Shown piece by piece: positions 46,618-55,287 of a DNA stretch of 64,000 nucleotides. The DNA is from Telluria beijingensis (GTDB lineage Bacteria > Pseudomonadota > Gammaproteobacteria > Burkholderiales > Burkholderiaceae_D), in NCBI RefSeq assembly GCF_030770395.1, contig NZ_CP132480.1, positions 3,089,791 to 3,153,790 on the forward strand. The letters run 5' to 3'. The translations under genes and the position numbers were made by a program. Within the stretch, counting starts at the first letter, position 1; each line of letters opens with the position of its first letter. The notes below the pieces were generated by a model. That model made no database searches and was not told the origin of the DNA. It was given only the letters and a program-made list of their open reading frames with translations.

Positions 46618-47964
46618 TCAAAGACGTGAGCAAATGTGCTCAGCGTCCTCTTCCTGCCCTGAGCCGTCCTGCTGACCGTACTCATACCTGACAGGCGTGA
46701 CTTTCCCGCCTCCCGCCAACAGTATGTTGGCGGCAGTGCCTGACGTTACCGTCAGACTCGCCACGGGTAGCGCCGTTATCGCCACGAGGGCGTCGGTGGC
46801 GAGCCGTTCCAGGTTGATCGCCGCGTTCACATCACGATCATGGCGCGCGCCGCACTGGCAGCTCCATTCGCGCTCACCTAATTTCAACGCAGCGTAATGT
46901 GCACCACATGCCGAGCACAATTTGCTCGATGGGTACCAGCGATCAGCCACTACCAGCAAGGTACGATAACGCTGCGCCTTGTACTGAAGCTGGCGCCGTA
47001 TCTCGTCAAATCCGACGTCCGCAATCGCGCGCGCCAGCCGGTGATTGGCCAGCATTCCGCGCATATTCAGATCCTCGATCGCCACCGCTTGGTTTTCGCG
47101 GCACAATCGCGTCGTCAGTTTGTGGGTGAAATCGGCACGGACATGCGCGATCCGCGCATGCGTTCGTGCCAGGGCCCGCGCGCTCTTTTTGCGATTGCAG
47201 GATACCGGCAAGCGCGCGCCTTTGGGTATTGCACCAACGATGCCAGCAGCCTTCTTTTCGGCCTTCAGTTTACGCGTATGGCGTCGAGAGCGGATGCGCA
47301 GCCGCCGCTTCGACTTTCGTAATGGCCGAGGTGCCGAGATCTTTTCCCCGCTGGATAGGACCGCTGCGGCGCTTATGCCAAGATCGACGCCGATCACACC
47401 ATCGCCACTGCGCTGCAGAATGCTCTCCTGCTCTGGCAGATCGATTTGCACCGCAAGATACCAGTGGTCCGCTTCACGTAATACGTACGCTCCCATGATT
47501 TTGCCAGTCAACCGCAGGGACTCGACCAGCGCCACCTTGCCGATTTTTGGCAGCACAGCATACTTGCCCTCCAGTCGAACCTTGTCATTGGCGATATAAA
47601 AGCTATCCCTGCATCTGCCTTTCTTCTTGAACACTGGCGGGAAGGCACGCTCTCCAGCTTGTCGCTGCTTGAAGTAGTGGCTCAATGCGCGCTCCAAATG
47701 CATGAACGGCTGTGAATGCGCGTCTCGGTGAATTGTTTTTAGCCACGGATTGCCTTGCTCATCAAGCCAGTCCGGATGGACATACTTGATCGCGTTGAAC
47801 GCCTTTTTCAGCGCCTTCGCCTGTGGCCGCTGCCCTAACTCCACTTGCCTGTGCCACTCAGCCAGGGCCCAGTTCCAGACCTTGCGTGCTGTTCCCGCCG
47901 CACGTGCGAAGTAATCGCTCTGCTCGGGCGTGGCTTCAAGCCGGATTCGGTGCGCCAACATCAT
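46618..47964 (-). CDS. tnpB: TnpB RNA-guided nuclease (IS607 type)
   Basis: A 448-aa TnpB. RuvC residues: Asp in VIGVDLGISAAAVLS, Glu in AVAIEDLNMRGML, Asp in HDRDVNAAINLERL. Zinc finger CSACG and CQCG. N-terminal helical and WED-like part (HRIRLEATPEQSDYFARAAG). All catalytic positions are present, so the nuclease may be active. The 3' end of the gene and the ~10 bp after it should encode the omega RNA, with the guide taken from DNA beyond 46611. The N-terminus overlaps tnpA by 29 bp. Confidence 0.93.
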   Translation of the reverse strand: MMLAHRIRLEATPEQSDYFARAAGTARKVWNWALAEWHRQVELGQRPQAKALKKAFNAIKYVHPDWLDEQGNPWLKTIHRDAHSQPFMHLERALSHYFKQRQAGERAFPPVFKKKGRCRDSFYIANDKVRLEGKYAVLPKIGKVALVESLRLTGKIMGAYVLREADHWYLAVQIDLPEQESILQRSGDGVIGVDLGISAAAVLSSGEKISAPRPLRKSKRRLRIRSRRHTRKLKAEKKAAGIVGAIPKGARLPVSCNRKKSARALARTHARIAHVRADFTHKLTTRLCRENQAVAIEDLNMRGMLANHRLARAIADVGFDEIRRQLQYKAQRYRTLLVVADRWYPSSKLCSACGAHYAALKLGEREWSCQCGARHDRDVNAAINLERLATDALVAITALPVASLTVTSGTAANILLAGGGKVTPVRYEYGQQDGSGQEEDAEHICSRL

Positions 47965-48577
47965 GCTCTGTGTCCTTGTTGAGTGCAGCGTTGAGCTGTT
48001 TGCGGTAGTTTCGCAGCCCGTACAAGCGGCTAGAGAAACAGTGCATGATGGTCACCATGTCTTGCACCATCTCCTGTTCCGGGGATAGCCGTTCCTGGTT
48101 CAACACGAGCAGCTCACCGCCGTGCTTTTGCGCAAGATGCTCGAACCACTCATAGCCAAAACGTGTCAGCCGATCCCGGTGCGCCAGGATGAGCATCCGC
48201 ACCTCGCGTCGGGCGATCGCATCGGTCAGATCTAGCAAGCCACGCCGCTTGAAGTTCAATCCGCCGCAATCTCTTCAACAAATTCGACATTCGCCAAACC
48301 GCGCGCCGAGCAAAATTCCTCTAGAACCCTGCGCTGGTTGCGCAAATCAGGTTTTTACGCGGTACTCGATACTCTGCAGTAGTCGACGATTCGTTGCGCC
48401 GCAGGGCGTGACTGCAATCCAATATGTTCTGAAATTTGCGCTTCAACTATAAAGGCGCAGACCGGTCGGGATACGCGCGAGCGGAGAGAAAGTGCCGCAG
48501 CGGTCCCAGCGTTGCAATGGCTTGGGCGTCACCCCAAGGCGACGTGCTGCAGCTCCCGTCTTGAACGTTGTTTCCAT
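47936..48577 (-). pseudogene. tnpA: IS607-type serine recombinase TnpA, disrupted
   Basis: Begins METTFKTGAAARRLGVTPKP with a MerR-like helix-turn-helix, then stops after GLRLYS. Fragments in other frames (YCRVSS, RRVLEEFCSARGLANVEF) lead to an open C-terminal part (LNFKRRGLLDLTDAIARREV, ILAHRDRLTRFGYEW, HCFSSRLYGLRNYRKQL). At least two frameshifts or stops separate the HTH from the resolvase core, so the element cannot move on its own. Confidence 0.88.
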
Positions 48578-48844
48578 GGTGTCTCTCCATACACACCTAC
48601 GTATGCTCAGACACGAGAACTGGGACTAGAGTTCCGCTCCCCAAACATCCTGGATGAATAATATCGACACTGGACAATGTCATATTTCAGCCTACACTTG
48701 ATATGCCTGCCACAGCCGTGATCTTCCCGACAAGCCGCAAGCCCGCCTATTTGTCGTCAAACTGTAATTAACTGTCTTCTATGTCAGGAGGATGTGTTAA
48801 TTGGACACTTGGTCTTATACAATGGCAGACCAAGGAGAAAATGT

Positions 48845-49531
48845 ATGTACCGAGTGATGTTGGTGGAAGACGATGCGCGCCTGGCCGAGCTCGTCACCGA
48901 ATACCTGTCCGGCTATGAATTCGCGGTCGAACTGGTCACGCGCGGCGATGCCGCCGTCGAGCGCTTCAAGGAATTGACGCCCGACGTCGTGATCCTCGAC
49001 CTGATGCTGCCGGGCCTGGACGGCATGGTCGTCTGCCGCCAGATTCGCGACCAGTCCGACGTCCCCATCCTCATCCTCACCGCGCGCGAAGATTCCTACG
49101 ATGAAGTCTCGGGCCTCGAGCAAGGCGCCGACGATTTCGTCAACAAGCCGGTGCAGCCGCGTGTCCTGCTGGCGCGCCTGCGCGCGCTGCTGCGCCGCAC
49201 CCAGGCCAAGTCGGGCGTCGATTCGCGCGTGCTGCAGTTCGGGGCGCTGCGCATCGTGACGTCCGACCGCAGTGTGGTCTGGCGCGGCCAGCCCTGCGTG
49301 CTGTCGAACACCGAATACAAGCTGCTGCTGGTGCTGGCCGAGGCGGCCGGCCGCGTACTGTCGCGCGACGCCCTGCTCAAGAAGATGCGCGGCATCGAGT
49401 TCGACGGCCTGGACCGCAGCATCGACAACTGCATCTCCAAGCTGCGCCGCAAGTTCGACGATGCCGAGTCCGAAAAAATCAAGACCGTGTGGGGCGAAGG
49501 CTATCTGTTCTCGCCTTCGGCCTGGAATTGA
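48845..49531 (+). CDS. OmpR-family response regulator (RstA-like)
   Basis: A 228-aa regulator. Receiver: MLVEDDARLAELV, phospho-Asp in VVILDLMLPGLDG, Lys in DDFVNKPVQPRVL. Winged-helix output from about residue 130 (VLSNTEYKLLLVLAEAAGR, RSIDNCISKLRRKFDD, VWGEGYLF). The ATG at 48845 follows GGAG. The likely partner kinase begins at 51576, separated by two genes on the other strand. The 200 bp between the IS element and this gene show no other feature. Confidence 0.9.
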   Translation: MYRVMLVEDDARLAELVTEYLSGYEFAVELVTRGDAAVERFKELTPDVVILDLMLPGLDGMVVCRQIRDQSDVPILILTAREDSYDEVSGLEQGADDFVNKPVQPRVLLARLRALLRRTQAKSGVDSRVLQFGALRIVTSDRSVVWRGQPCVLSNTEYKLLLVLAEAAGRVLSRDALLKKMRGIEFDGLDRSIDNCISKLRRKFDDAESEKIKTVWGEGYLFSPSAWN

Positions 49532-49544
49532 AGGCTTGTCCATG

Positions 49545-49569
49545 AAACCTGCTGCTTGCAGGTTTTTTT
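49545..49569 (+). terminator. Rho-independent terminator of the response regulator gene
   Basis: AACCTGC-tgctt-GCAGGTT followed by a run of T, 15 bp after the stop. Confidence 0.85.
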
Positions 49570-49577
49570 GCGCCGCT

Positions 49578-50312
49578 TTATTCGAACAGCGGCACGATCG
49601 CCAATGGCGCTTGATAGGTCTGCACCGTCGACGTCGCCAGGCGCGAGGTCACCAGTTGCAGGGTAGCCTGCTCCGGGGCCTGGGCGAAGCGGTAGGTGAC
49701 GACCGGCAGGTCGTCGTCGACGTCGCCGGCGAAGGCCGCGCCGCGCGTCTGCGGCAGCACGGTCTCCGTGCCGCCCAGGCGGACGTGCACGCTGGCCGCC
49801 GCGCCGTCGCGCGGGAAGATCAAACGCACGCCGACGCATTGGCGGCCGCGCGCCGAGCTGTCGGCATAGCGGGCGTAGCCCAGCGCCTGCTCGCAGGCCG
49901 CGCGCAGTTCGGTGACGTCATAGGCGCCGTCGGCGCGCAGCGCCAGCGACACCCGCGGCCTGACGGTGAAGCCGCCCAGCGCACGGTTCGGCGTCAACAC
50001 CGCATTCTCGTCATAGGCCGCCTTGAGCAGCGGCAGCGTGGTGCGTCCCAGCGCATCGAGCGCCAGGCCGGTCTCGACCGTCTTGCCCTTCATGAACAGC
50101 TGCACGCCCTGCCCCAGCACGCCCTTGTCGCGCGGCAGCACCTGCAAGTGGTTGTGCAACAGGTTCTTGGGACCACCGTATTTATCAAACAGCACCATCG
50201 CGCGGTAGGCGTCGCGATAGTTCACCCATTCCCCGGCGCGCGGCTGCGCCACGGCCATACCGGCCGTCAGCAGCAGGGTCACGCAAGCGGTGAGGTGTGC
50301 GCGTCGCATCAT
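49578..50312 (-). CDS. Periplasmic protein of unknown function
   Basis: A 244-aa protein with a signal peptide (LLLTAGMAVAQ). The mature part begins EWVNYRDAYRAMVLFDKYGG and contains a beta-rich second half with two Cys (LRAACEQAL, RGRQCVGVRL). I do not recognise a family with certainty. Its start overlaps the stop of mipA (TGATG), so it is co-translated with an outer-membrane scaffold protein, and both lie inside a two-component locus. A role in envelope stress is an inference from context. Confidence 0.7.
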   Translation of the reverse strand: MMRRAHLTACVTLLLTAGMAVAQPRAGEWVNYRDAYRAMVLFDKYGGPKNLLHNHLQVLPRDKGVLGQGVQLFMKGKTVETGLALDALGRTTLPLLKAAYDENAVLTPNRALGGFTVRPRVSLALRADGAYDVTELRAACEQALGYARYADSSARGRQCVGVRLIFPRDGAAASVHVRLGGTETVLPQTRGAAFAGDVDDDLPVVTYRFAQAPEQATLQLVTSRLATSTVQTYQAPLAIVPLFE

Positions 50313-51145
50313 CAGAACCGGTAAGCGAAGGCGGCCGAAACCGTCACGTTGGTGGGCCGCTCGACGAGCGGGCTATGGCGGACCTGGCCGACCAGGCGCA
50401 TGGCCTGGACATTGGTGACCAGCATCCATGAAGGGCTCAGGGCCCAGTTCCAGCGGGCGCCGACGCGCACGTCCTTGATCCCGCCGCCCGGCCGGTAGAC
50501 CGGATTGCCGCTTTGCCAGGCTTCCTCGCCCGTCACGCCGAAATAGGCGCGGTTGTAGTCGGCATTGACGATCGTGACGCCGGCATTGAACGACATGGTG
50601 TGCCGTGGCGCCAGTTGCACGGCCAGGCGCTGCACGCCCAGTTCCATGCGCGCGCCGTCGCGGTCGTTGCCCGCGCCGAACAGCGCGCTGCTGGTCAGCC
50701 GCCATTCCGGCGCCAGGTAGTAATTGAAGAAGAATCCGCCCTCGAGCCGGGTGCTGACATCCTGCATGCCGGCCAGGCGATTCTGTGCGCGCATGGCCGT
50801 CACCGGCCCCGTGGTAACGCCGACGCCGTCCACGATATGGCCGGAGCCGGACTCGTCCCGATTCGGGTGGACCGTCAGCAGCGGGCCGTATTCGACCGTC
50901 GGACGGTTGGACAAATGCATCCCTGCGCTCATGCCGGAAATAAAAAGGCCGTTGCTCCATTGCACCTGGAGCACCGGCAAGGCTGAAACCTTGTGACTGT
51001 CCGCCCCCTCGTAACGCGGCCGCGAGACGGCGCCCAGCCCTGCGTACATGTCGCGGCTGCCGTCGGGCATCGGGTTGGTGGCCGGCGTCTGCGCACTTGC
51101 TGCGGTGCTCGCAGCCGCCAGGGCCAGGGCGAAGAATGGTTTCAT
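50312..51145 (-). CDS. MipA/OmpV-family outer-membrane protein
   Basis: A 277-aa outer-membrane barrel. The signal peptide ends ASTAASAQ. Family signatures: MYAGLGAVSRPRYEGAD, LPVLQVQWSNGLFISG, and a final strand NVTVSAAFAYRF with the terminal Phe. MipA proteins link murein synthesis and hydrolysis machines or act as pores; they are often controlled by an adjacent RstAB-like system, as may be true here. A hairpin terminator lies 180 bp upstream on the same strand. Confidence 0.88.
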   Translation of the reverse strand: MKPFFALALAAASTAASAQTPATNPMPDGSRDMYAGLGAVSRPRYEGADSHKVSALPVLQVQWSNGLFISGMSAGMHLSNRPTVEYGPLLTVHPNRDESGSGHIVDGVGVTTGPVTAMRAQNRLAGMQDVSTRLEGGFFFNYYLAPEWRLTSSALFGAGNDRDGARMELGVQRLAVQLAPRHTMSFNAGVTIVNADYNRAYFGVTGEEAWQSGNPVYRPGGGIKDVRVGARWNWALSPSWMLVTNVQAMRLVGQVRHSPLVERPTNVTVSAAFAYRF

Positions 51146-51327
51146 CGTGATCGTGCTCGGAGAGTTCGTTTGTCGATATTTTACGTCGAGCAAGCTTCGC
51201 TCTCCCATCCCATGATGATCGGCGTCGCATTCCTGTCGAATGCGCCGCCGCGCTGGGTACTGCCGTGCGCCGGATTGGCGCTTCGGAATCGACCGTGGAA
51301 CCGCTCCGGGTCGCTTCCTACTTGAAT

Positions 51328-51361
51328 AAAAAAACCCACCGACACTTGCGCATCAGGTGGG
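51328..51361 (-). terminator. Hairpin with T-run on the minus strand, upstream of mipA
   Basis: Minus strand: CCCACC-15 nt-GGTGGG followed by seven T. No gene ends here, so it is either a leader attenuator of mipA or the end of a small RNA lying within 51362-51570. Confidence 0.7.
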
Positions 51362-51575
51362 CAAACGGAAAACCTGATGATGGGAAAGATAGTAATCGTT
51401 CGCCCCCCTGTCATTCATCCCTGAGATGTCGGCCAATTGTCGTCAATTTGTAAGCCATGCCGCGCCTCTCCCTTGTGGCTTACCGGGGCAGGCATTGCAC
51501 CTGTACAATCCGGGACCGAGGAGAAGCCATGCAGCGGGCAGCAACGCCATACCGACAGTCAACGAGGACGCGACC

Positions 51576-52883
51576 GTGAACCGGATATTCTTCCGTTTCT
51601 TCGTGCTCGTCATGCTGTCGATCACGGCGGCGACTTTCGTCATTTATTTCGCCTTCGCGCGCCTGTTCGGCGACCCGCTCGACGACATCGCGCGGCGCCA
51701 GGCGGCGGCCCAGATCTTCCTGCTCGAGCAATACGTCGACCAGGCGCCCACCGACGAATGGCTGACGCGCCTGAACAATGTGCGCGAAGTGTCCGACGTG
51801 CGCTACGACCTGATGTCGCTCGAACAAGCCCGCGAGGCGCTCGGCGCCGGCCAGCGCGCCGAGCTCGAGCGCGGCGCCATCGTGCTCGACGCCGCCGGCA
51901 AATCCTTCTACCGGCGGGTCGACCTCGATGGCGAACGCTATATCGGCAGCCAGGACGAAGTGCTGCATGCGCAAGACTTGCCGATCGATATTGGGCAGGC
52001 GCTCAAGATGGAAGTGCTGCGCTATGTGATCGTCGCCATCGCCATCCTGGTCCCGATCGCGCTGTGGTCGCGCTCGCACTGGAAGGCCCTGCAATCGCTG
52101 TCGCGCATGGCGGACGAGTTCGGCGCCGGCAAGCTGTCGGTGCGCGCCCACTTGCAACCGTCCGACGCCGTCTATCCGCTGGCCGAGCGCATCAACCACA
52201 TGGCCGGCCGCATCGAGGAATTGATGGAGGCGCAGCGCAGCCTGCTGCATTCGGTGTCGCATGAGCTGCGCACGCCGATCGCGCGCCTGGAGTTCGGGCT
52301 GGAACTGCTCGATGCCAAGGCCAATAACCCGGACCTCAGCAAGCGCATCGCGGCCATGGAAGGCGACCTCGCCGAACTGAACAACCTGGTGAAGGAATTG
52401 CTCGATATGAGCAAGCTCGACAGCGCACGCAGCCTGCAGTGCGCTTCGCTCGACCTGGACGCCCTGCTGCGCGACTGCTGCGCCACCCTGCCGCCCTCGA
52501 CGCAACAAGTCGCCTGCGAGCTGGCGCCGCAACTCGGCGCGGTCGAGGGTGACGCCCGCCTGCTGGCGCGCGCGGTGGGCAATCTGCTGCGCAATGCCCA
52601 GAAATATGCGCAGGGGAATATCGTTCTGTCGGCGCGGCGCCTGCCGGACACGGGCGGCGTCGAGATCGCGGTCGACGACGACGGCCCCGGCATTCCCGCG
52701 GAAGAACGCGAGCGCATCTTCGATCCGTTCTACCGCCTCGACCGCAGCCGCGACCGGGCCACCGGCGGCTTCGGGCTCGGCCTGTCGATCGCGCAAAAGG
52801 CGGTGGCGTTGCATGGCGGGAGCCTGCGGGTGGAGACCTCGGCGCTGGGCGGGGCGCGTTTCGTCATCGGGCTGCCGGCATGA
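51576..52883 (+). CDS. Sensor histidine kinase (RstB-like)
   Basis: A 435-aa membrane kinase. GTG start at 51576 after GAGGA. TM1 near residues 7-27 (FVLVMLSITAATFVIYFAFA), a periplasmic domain of ~120 residues, TM2 (VLRYVIVAIAILVPIALW), HAMP, then HisKA with His near 228 (LLHSVSHELRTPIARLEFG). The ATPase has LLRNAQKYA, DDDGPGIP and GGFGLGLSIAQK. All kinase residues are intact. Stop overlaps the MFS start. Likely partner of the regulator at 48845. Confidence 0.9.
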   Translation: MNRIFFRFFVLVMLSITAATFVIYFAFARLFGDPLDDIARRQAAAQIFLLEQYVDQAPTDEWLTRLNNVREVSDVRYDLMSLEQAREALGAGQRAELERGAIVLDAAGKSFYRRVDLDGERYIGSQDEVLHAQDLPIDIGQALKMEVLRYVIVAIAILVPIALWSRSHWKALQSLSRMADEFGAGKLSVRAHLQPSDAVYPLAERINHMAGRIEELMEAQRSLLHSVSHELRTPIARLEFGLELLDAKANNPDLSKRIAAMEGDLAELNNLVKELLDMSKLDSARSLQCASLDLDALLRDCCATLPPSTQQVACELAPQLGAVEGDARLLARAVGNLLRNAQKYAQGNIVLSARRLPDTGGVEIAVDDDGPGIPAEERERIFDPFYRLDRSRDRATGGFGLGLSIAQKAVALHGGSLRVETSALGGARFVIGLPA

Positions 52884-54103
52884 ACGAGCGCCTCCTGATC
52901 GCCACCCTGTGCGCGCTGGGTTTGCTGTCCACCGTCGGCGCCTCGCTGCCCTATCCGATGCTGGCGCCGCTGTTCGCCGACGGCAATGTCAATGGCCTCA
53001 ACAGCTTCCTCGGCCTGCCGCCCAAACTCTTGCTGGGGATCGCCCTGATGATCAATCCGGTCGGCCTGCTGATCGGCAGCGCGGTGCTGGGGCCGCTGTC
53101 GGACGGCTTCGGCCGGCGCCGCGCCCTGCTCCTGACCACGGTCGGCGCGGCGCTCGGCCACCTGCTCACGGCGGTCGCGATGGTGATGGAATCCTATCCG
53201 CTATTCCTGGCGGCGCGCTTTTTCACCGGCCTACTGGAAGGCAATGGCGCGGTGATGCGGGCGCTGGTCATCGAGCGCATCTCGGGGCCGCTGCGCAATC
53301 ACGCGCTGTCGTGGCTCAATGGCGCCTTCAACCTCGGCTGGCTGGTGGGGCCGCTGCTGGCCGGCTTCACCATGGCCATCAGTCCCGCGTTTCCGTTTTA
53401 TATCGCCGCCGGCGCGCTGCTGCTGGGCACGCTGGGCGTGCTTATCTCTCTCCCGGCGACTCCGATCGCGCCGCACGGGCGCCGCTGGTGGACGGTGGCG
53501 CGCGAACGCCATGCGCTGACCCTGCTGCGCCATCCGCCGCTGCGCACCCTGTTCACGGTCCACCTCGGCTACTGCTGCGGCGTGGCGGCGCTGTACGAAT
53601 TCTTTCCGCTATGGCTGGTGGACGTGGGCGGCTACGATGCGCGCCAGATCGCCCTCGTGAACATGGGCATGTGCGCGCTGATGACCACCGCCGCCCTGTT
53701 CGCCGGACGCGCCAGCCCGGTCGAAGGCCGCCTGCGCGCCGGCTGGTATGCCGCGGTGGCGGCCACCGCCATCCTGTGCGTGGGCTTCGGCAACCTGTGG
53801 GTGGGCATCGCGGGCATCCTGCTGTTCGGCGCGCCGCATGCCTTTTATAACACCGCCCTGCAGACCTGGGCGGCGGACGAGTTCGCACTGCACGGCCAGG
53901 GTTCCGTGATGGCCTTGCTGTCGACGATTTTTTGCCTGGCGAATATCCTGATGGCGCTGGCCGGGTCCGTGCTGACCCTGGTCGATACCCGCCTGGTGCT
54001 GGTCGTCGGCGGCCTGCTGGCGGCCTGGGCCTCTGTGGCGCTGCGCCGATGGAGCGTGCGCAGTCCGCATCCTCACCTGGAGTCGCCGGCGGCGGCCCCA
54101 TGA
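52880..54103 (+). CDS. MFS transporter
   Basis: A 407-aa protein with about 12 hydrophobic helices. The loop between helices 2 and 3 has LSDGFGRRRALL, the MFS DRxGRR-type motif; LAARFFTGLLEGNGAVMRAL follows. Substrate unknown. Its ATG overlaps the kinase stop by 4 bp, so it is probably regulated with, or by, the two-component system. A strong terminator follows immediately. Confidence 0.88.
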   Translation: MNERLLIATLCALGLLSTVGASLPYPMLAPLFADGNVNGLNSFLGLPPKLLLGIALMINPVGLLIGSAVLGPLSDGFGRRRALLLTTVGAALGHLLTAVAMVMESYPLFLAARFFTGLLEGNGAVMRALVIERISGPLRNHALSWLNGAFNLGWLVGPLLAGFTMAISPAFPFYIAAGALLLGTLGVLISLPATPIAPHGRRWWTVARERHALTLLRHPPLRTLFTVHLGYCCGVAALYEFFPLWLVDVGGYDARQIALVNMGMCALMTTAALFAGRASPVEGRLRAGWYAAVAATAILCVGFGNLWVGIAGILLFGAPHAFYNTALQTWAADEFALHGQGSVMALLSTIFCLANILMALAGSVLTLVDTRLVLVVGGLLAAWASVALRRWSVRSPHPHLESPAAAP

Positions 54104-54132
54104 AAAAACGGCGTCCACTGGACGCCGTTTTT
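54104..54132. terminator. Bidirectional terminator
   Basis: AAAAACGGCGTCC-act-GGACGCCGTTTTT, between the convergent MFS and DsbA-operon genes; A and T runs on both sides serve both strands. Confidence 0.92.
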
Positions 54133-54133
54133 C

Positions 54134-54478
54134 TTAATTGCGGGTATCGATGCGGCCGTCGTGGACGGGCCGGGCGCGCACATGCGTCACGCCGTACCAC
54201 AGATGCTGCCACCAGTGATCGCGCGAACGCACGGTGGTCAGGCACTTCTGGTCGATCCCTGTCTTGAACACTTTATCAGGACAGAGATTGGTGGCAATCG
54301 CATGACGCTGGTTTTCGGCATGGACGAGCGCGATGCCGAGCCAGATGGTCGTCAGGATGAAGATCAGCGCCAGCGACCACGCGACGTGATTCACATTACT
54401 GGTCTCGAACAAGGTTTCCTCTTTGGGTCGTGACCCTTCATAGATCTTGAGGATCTCGCCTTCGACTTTGTCGCTCAT
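54134..54478 (-). CDS. Small inner-membrane protein of unknown function
   Basis: A 114-aa protein with one central helix (HVAWSLALIFILTTIWLGIAL), a short acidic cytoplasmic N-terminus, and a C-terminal part with two cysteines (TNLCPDKV, DQKCLTT) that could be periplasmic and disulfide-bonded. Its start overlaps the dsbA stop (ATGA). The link to dsbA and the Cys pair are suggestive. Family not recognised. Confidence 0.7.
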   Translation of the reverse strand: MSDKVEGEILKIYEGSRPKEETLFETSNVNHVAWSLALIFILTTIWLGIALVHAENQRHAIATNLCPDKVFKTGIDQKCLTTVRSRDHWWQHLWYGVTHVRARPVHDGRIDTRN

Positions 54479-55137
54479 TTTGCCTTGGCTGCCTTCGCCA
54501 CCAGTGCATCGAGGACCTGGCCGGTGGCCGTCATCAGCTGGCCCATGTCCTGGATTTTGTTGGATTGCGCCACCGTTGCCGGCGACACGACGTATTTACC
54601 GTCGATGACGACGGTCGGGGTGCTGCTGGCCTTGTAGGCCTCGGCGATCTGCGGCAGGCGCTTGAGCTTGGTCTGCACGCCAAACGAGTTCCACGCTTCC
54701 ATGAACTTGGCCTTGTCCAGGCCGTTGGCGGCAGCCCACGCGATGATGTCGTCGTCCTTCATCAGGCGCTTGCGCTCGACGTGCACGGCGCGGAACACGC
54801 GATGATGATATTCCTCCAGCTTGCCCATGGCGTCAAGCGTCAGGAACAGGCGTGCTTCCGGGTCGGTTGCGCCCTGGAACGGCAGCGGAATGCGGCGCAT
54901 CACGATATTGTCGCCCTGTTTCTTGACCCAGTTGACCAGGGTCGGCTCGAACGCGTTGCAGGCGCCGCAGTGGTAGGCGAAGAACTCGACCACTTCGACC
55001 TTCTTGCCCACGGTCTGGGTCGGCTGCGGAGTCGCGAGCACGGTGTATTCGGCGCCAACGCGCGGATCGGTCGGCGAGGCATTGGCGAAACCGGCGACCA
55101 GGGCAGCGGCAACGAGGGCGAAACGCAGGGTGCGCAT
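54475..55137 (-). CDS. dsbA: DsbA-family thiol:disulfide interchange protein
   Basis: A 220-aa periplasmic oxidoreductase. Signal peptide ends AGFANAS. Thioredoxin-fold start KKVEVVEFFAYHCGACNAFE: the active site is CGAC, not the usual CPHC. The helical insertion and the cis-Pro region STPTVVIDGKYVVSP are normal. ATG 55137 is preferred over an upstream alternative because it begins the signal peptide. The changed dipeptide between the cysteines should alter its redox potential. Confidence 0.87.
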   Translation of the reverse strand: MRTLRFALVAAALVAGFANASPTDPRVGAEYTVLATPQPTQTVGKKVEVVEFFAYHCGACNAFEPTLVNWVKKQGDNIVMRRIPLPFQGATDPEARLFLTLDAMGKLEEYHHRVFRAVHVERKRLMKDDDIIAWAAANGLDKAKFMEAWNSFGVQTKLKRLPQIAEAYKASSTPTVVIDGKYVVSPATVAQSNKIQDMGQLMTATGQVLDALVAKAAKAK

Positions 55138-55287
55138 AAAATCCTTCCAGTGAGAATGAACGAACGACCGCGAGATTACCACTTTTTGCCTTTCCCCTGT
55201 CCCGAGAGCGCGTTTTTTTGCATTTGCTTACGGCTGAAACAAGCGCGTGGTGACATTCACTATAGATTAGCTGCCAAGATGATCAAG

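Larger units (their letters stand above)
46611..48640 (-). mobile_element. IS607-type insertion sequence (tnpA broken, tnpB intact)
   Basis: About 2 kb. On the minus strand: left end at ~48640 (GGAGCGGAACTCT), serine recombinase pseudogene, tnpB, right end at 46611 (GATAGCAGG), 7 bp after the tnpB stop. No terminal inverted repeats or target duplication, as expected for IS607. Ends were set by comparison with the relic inside tRNA-Arg. Confidence 0.8.
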
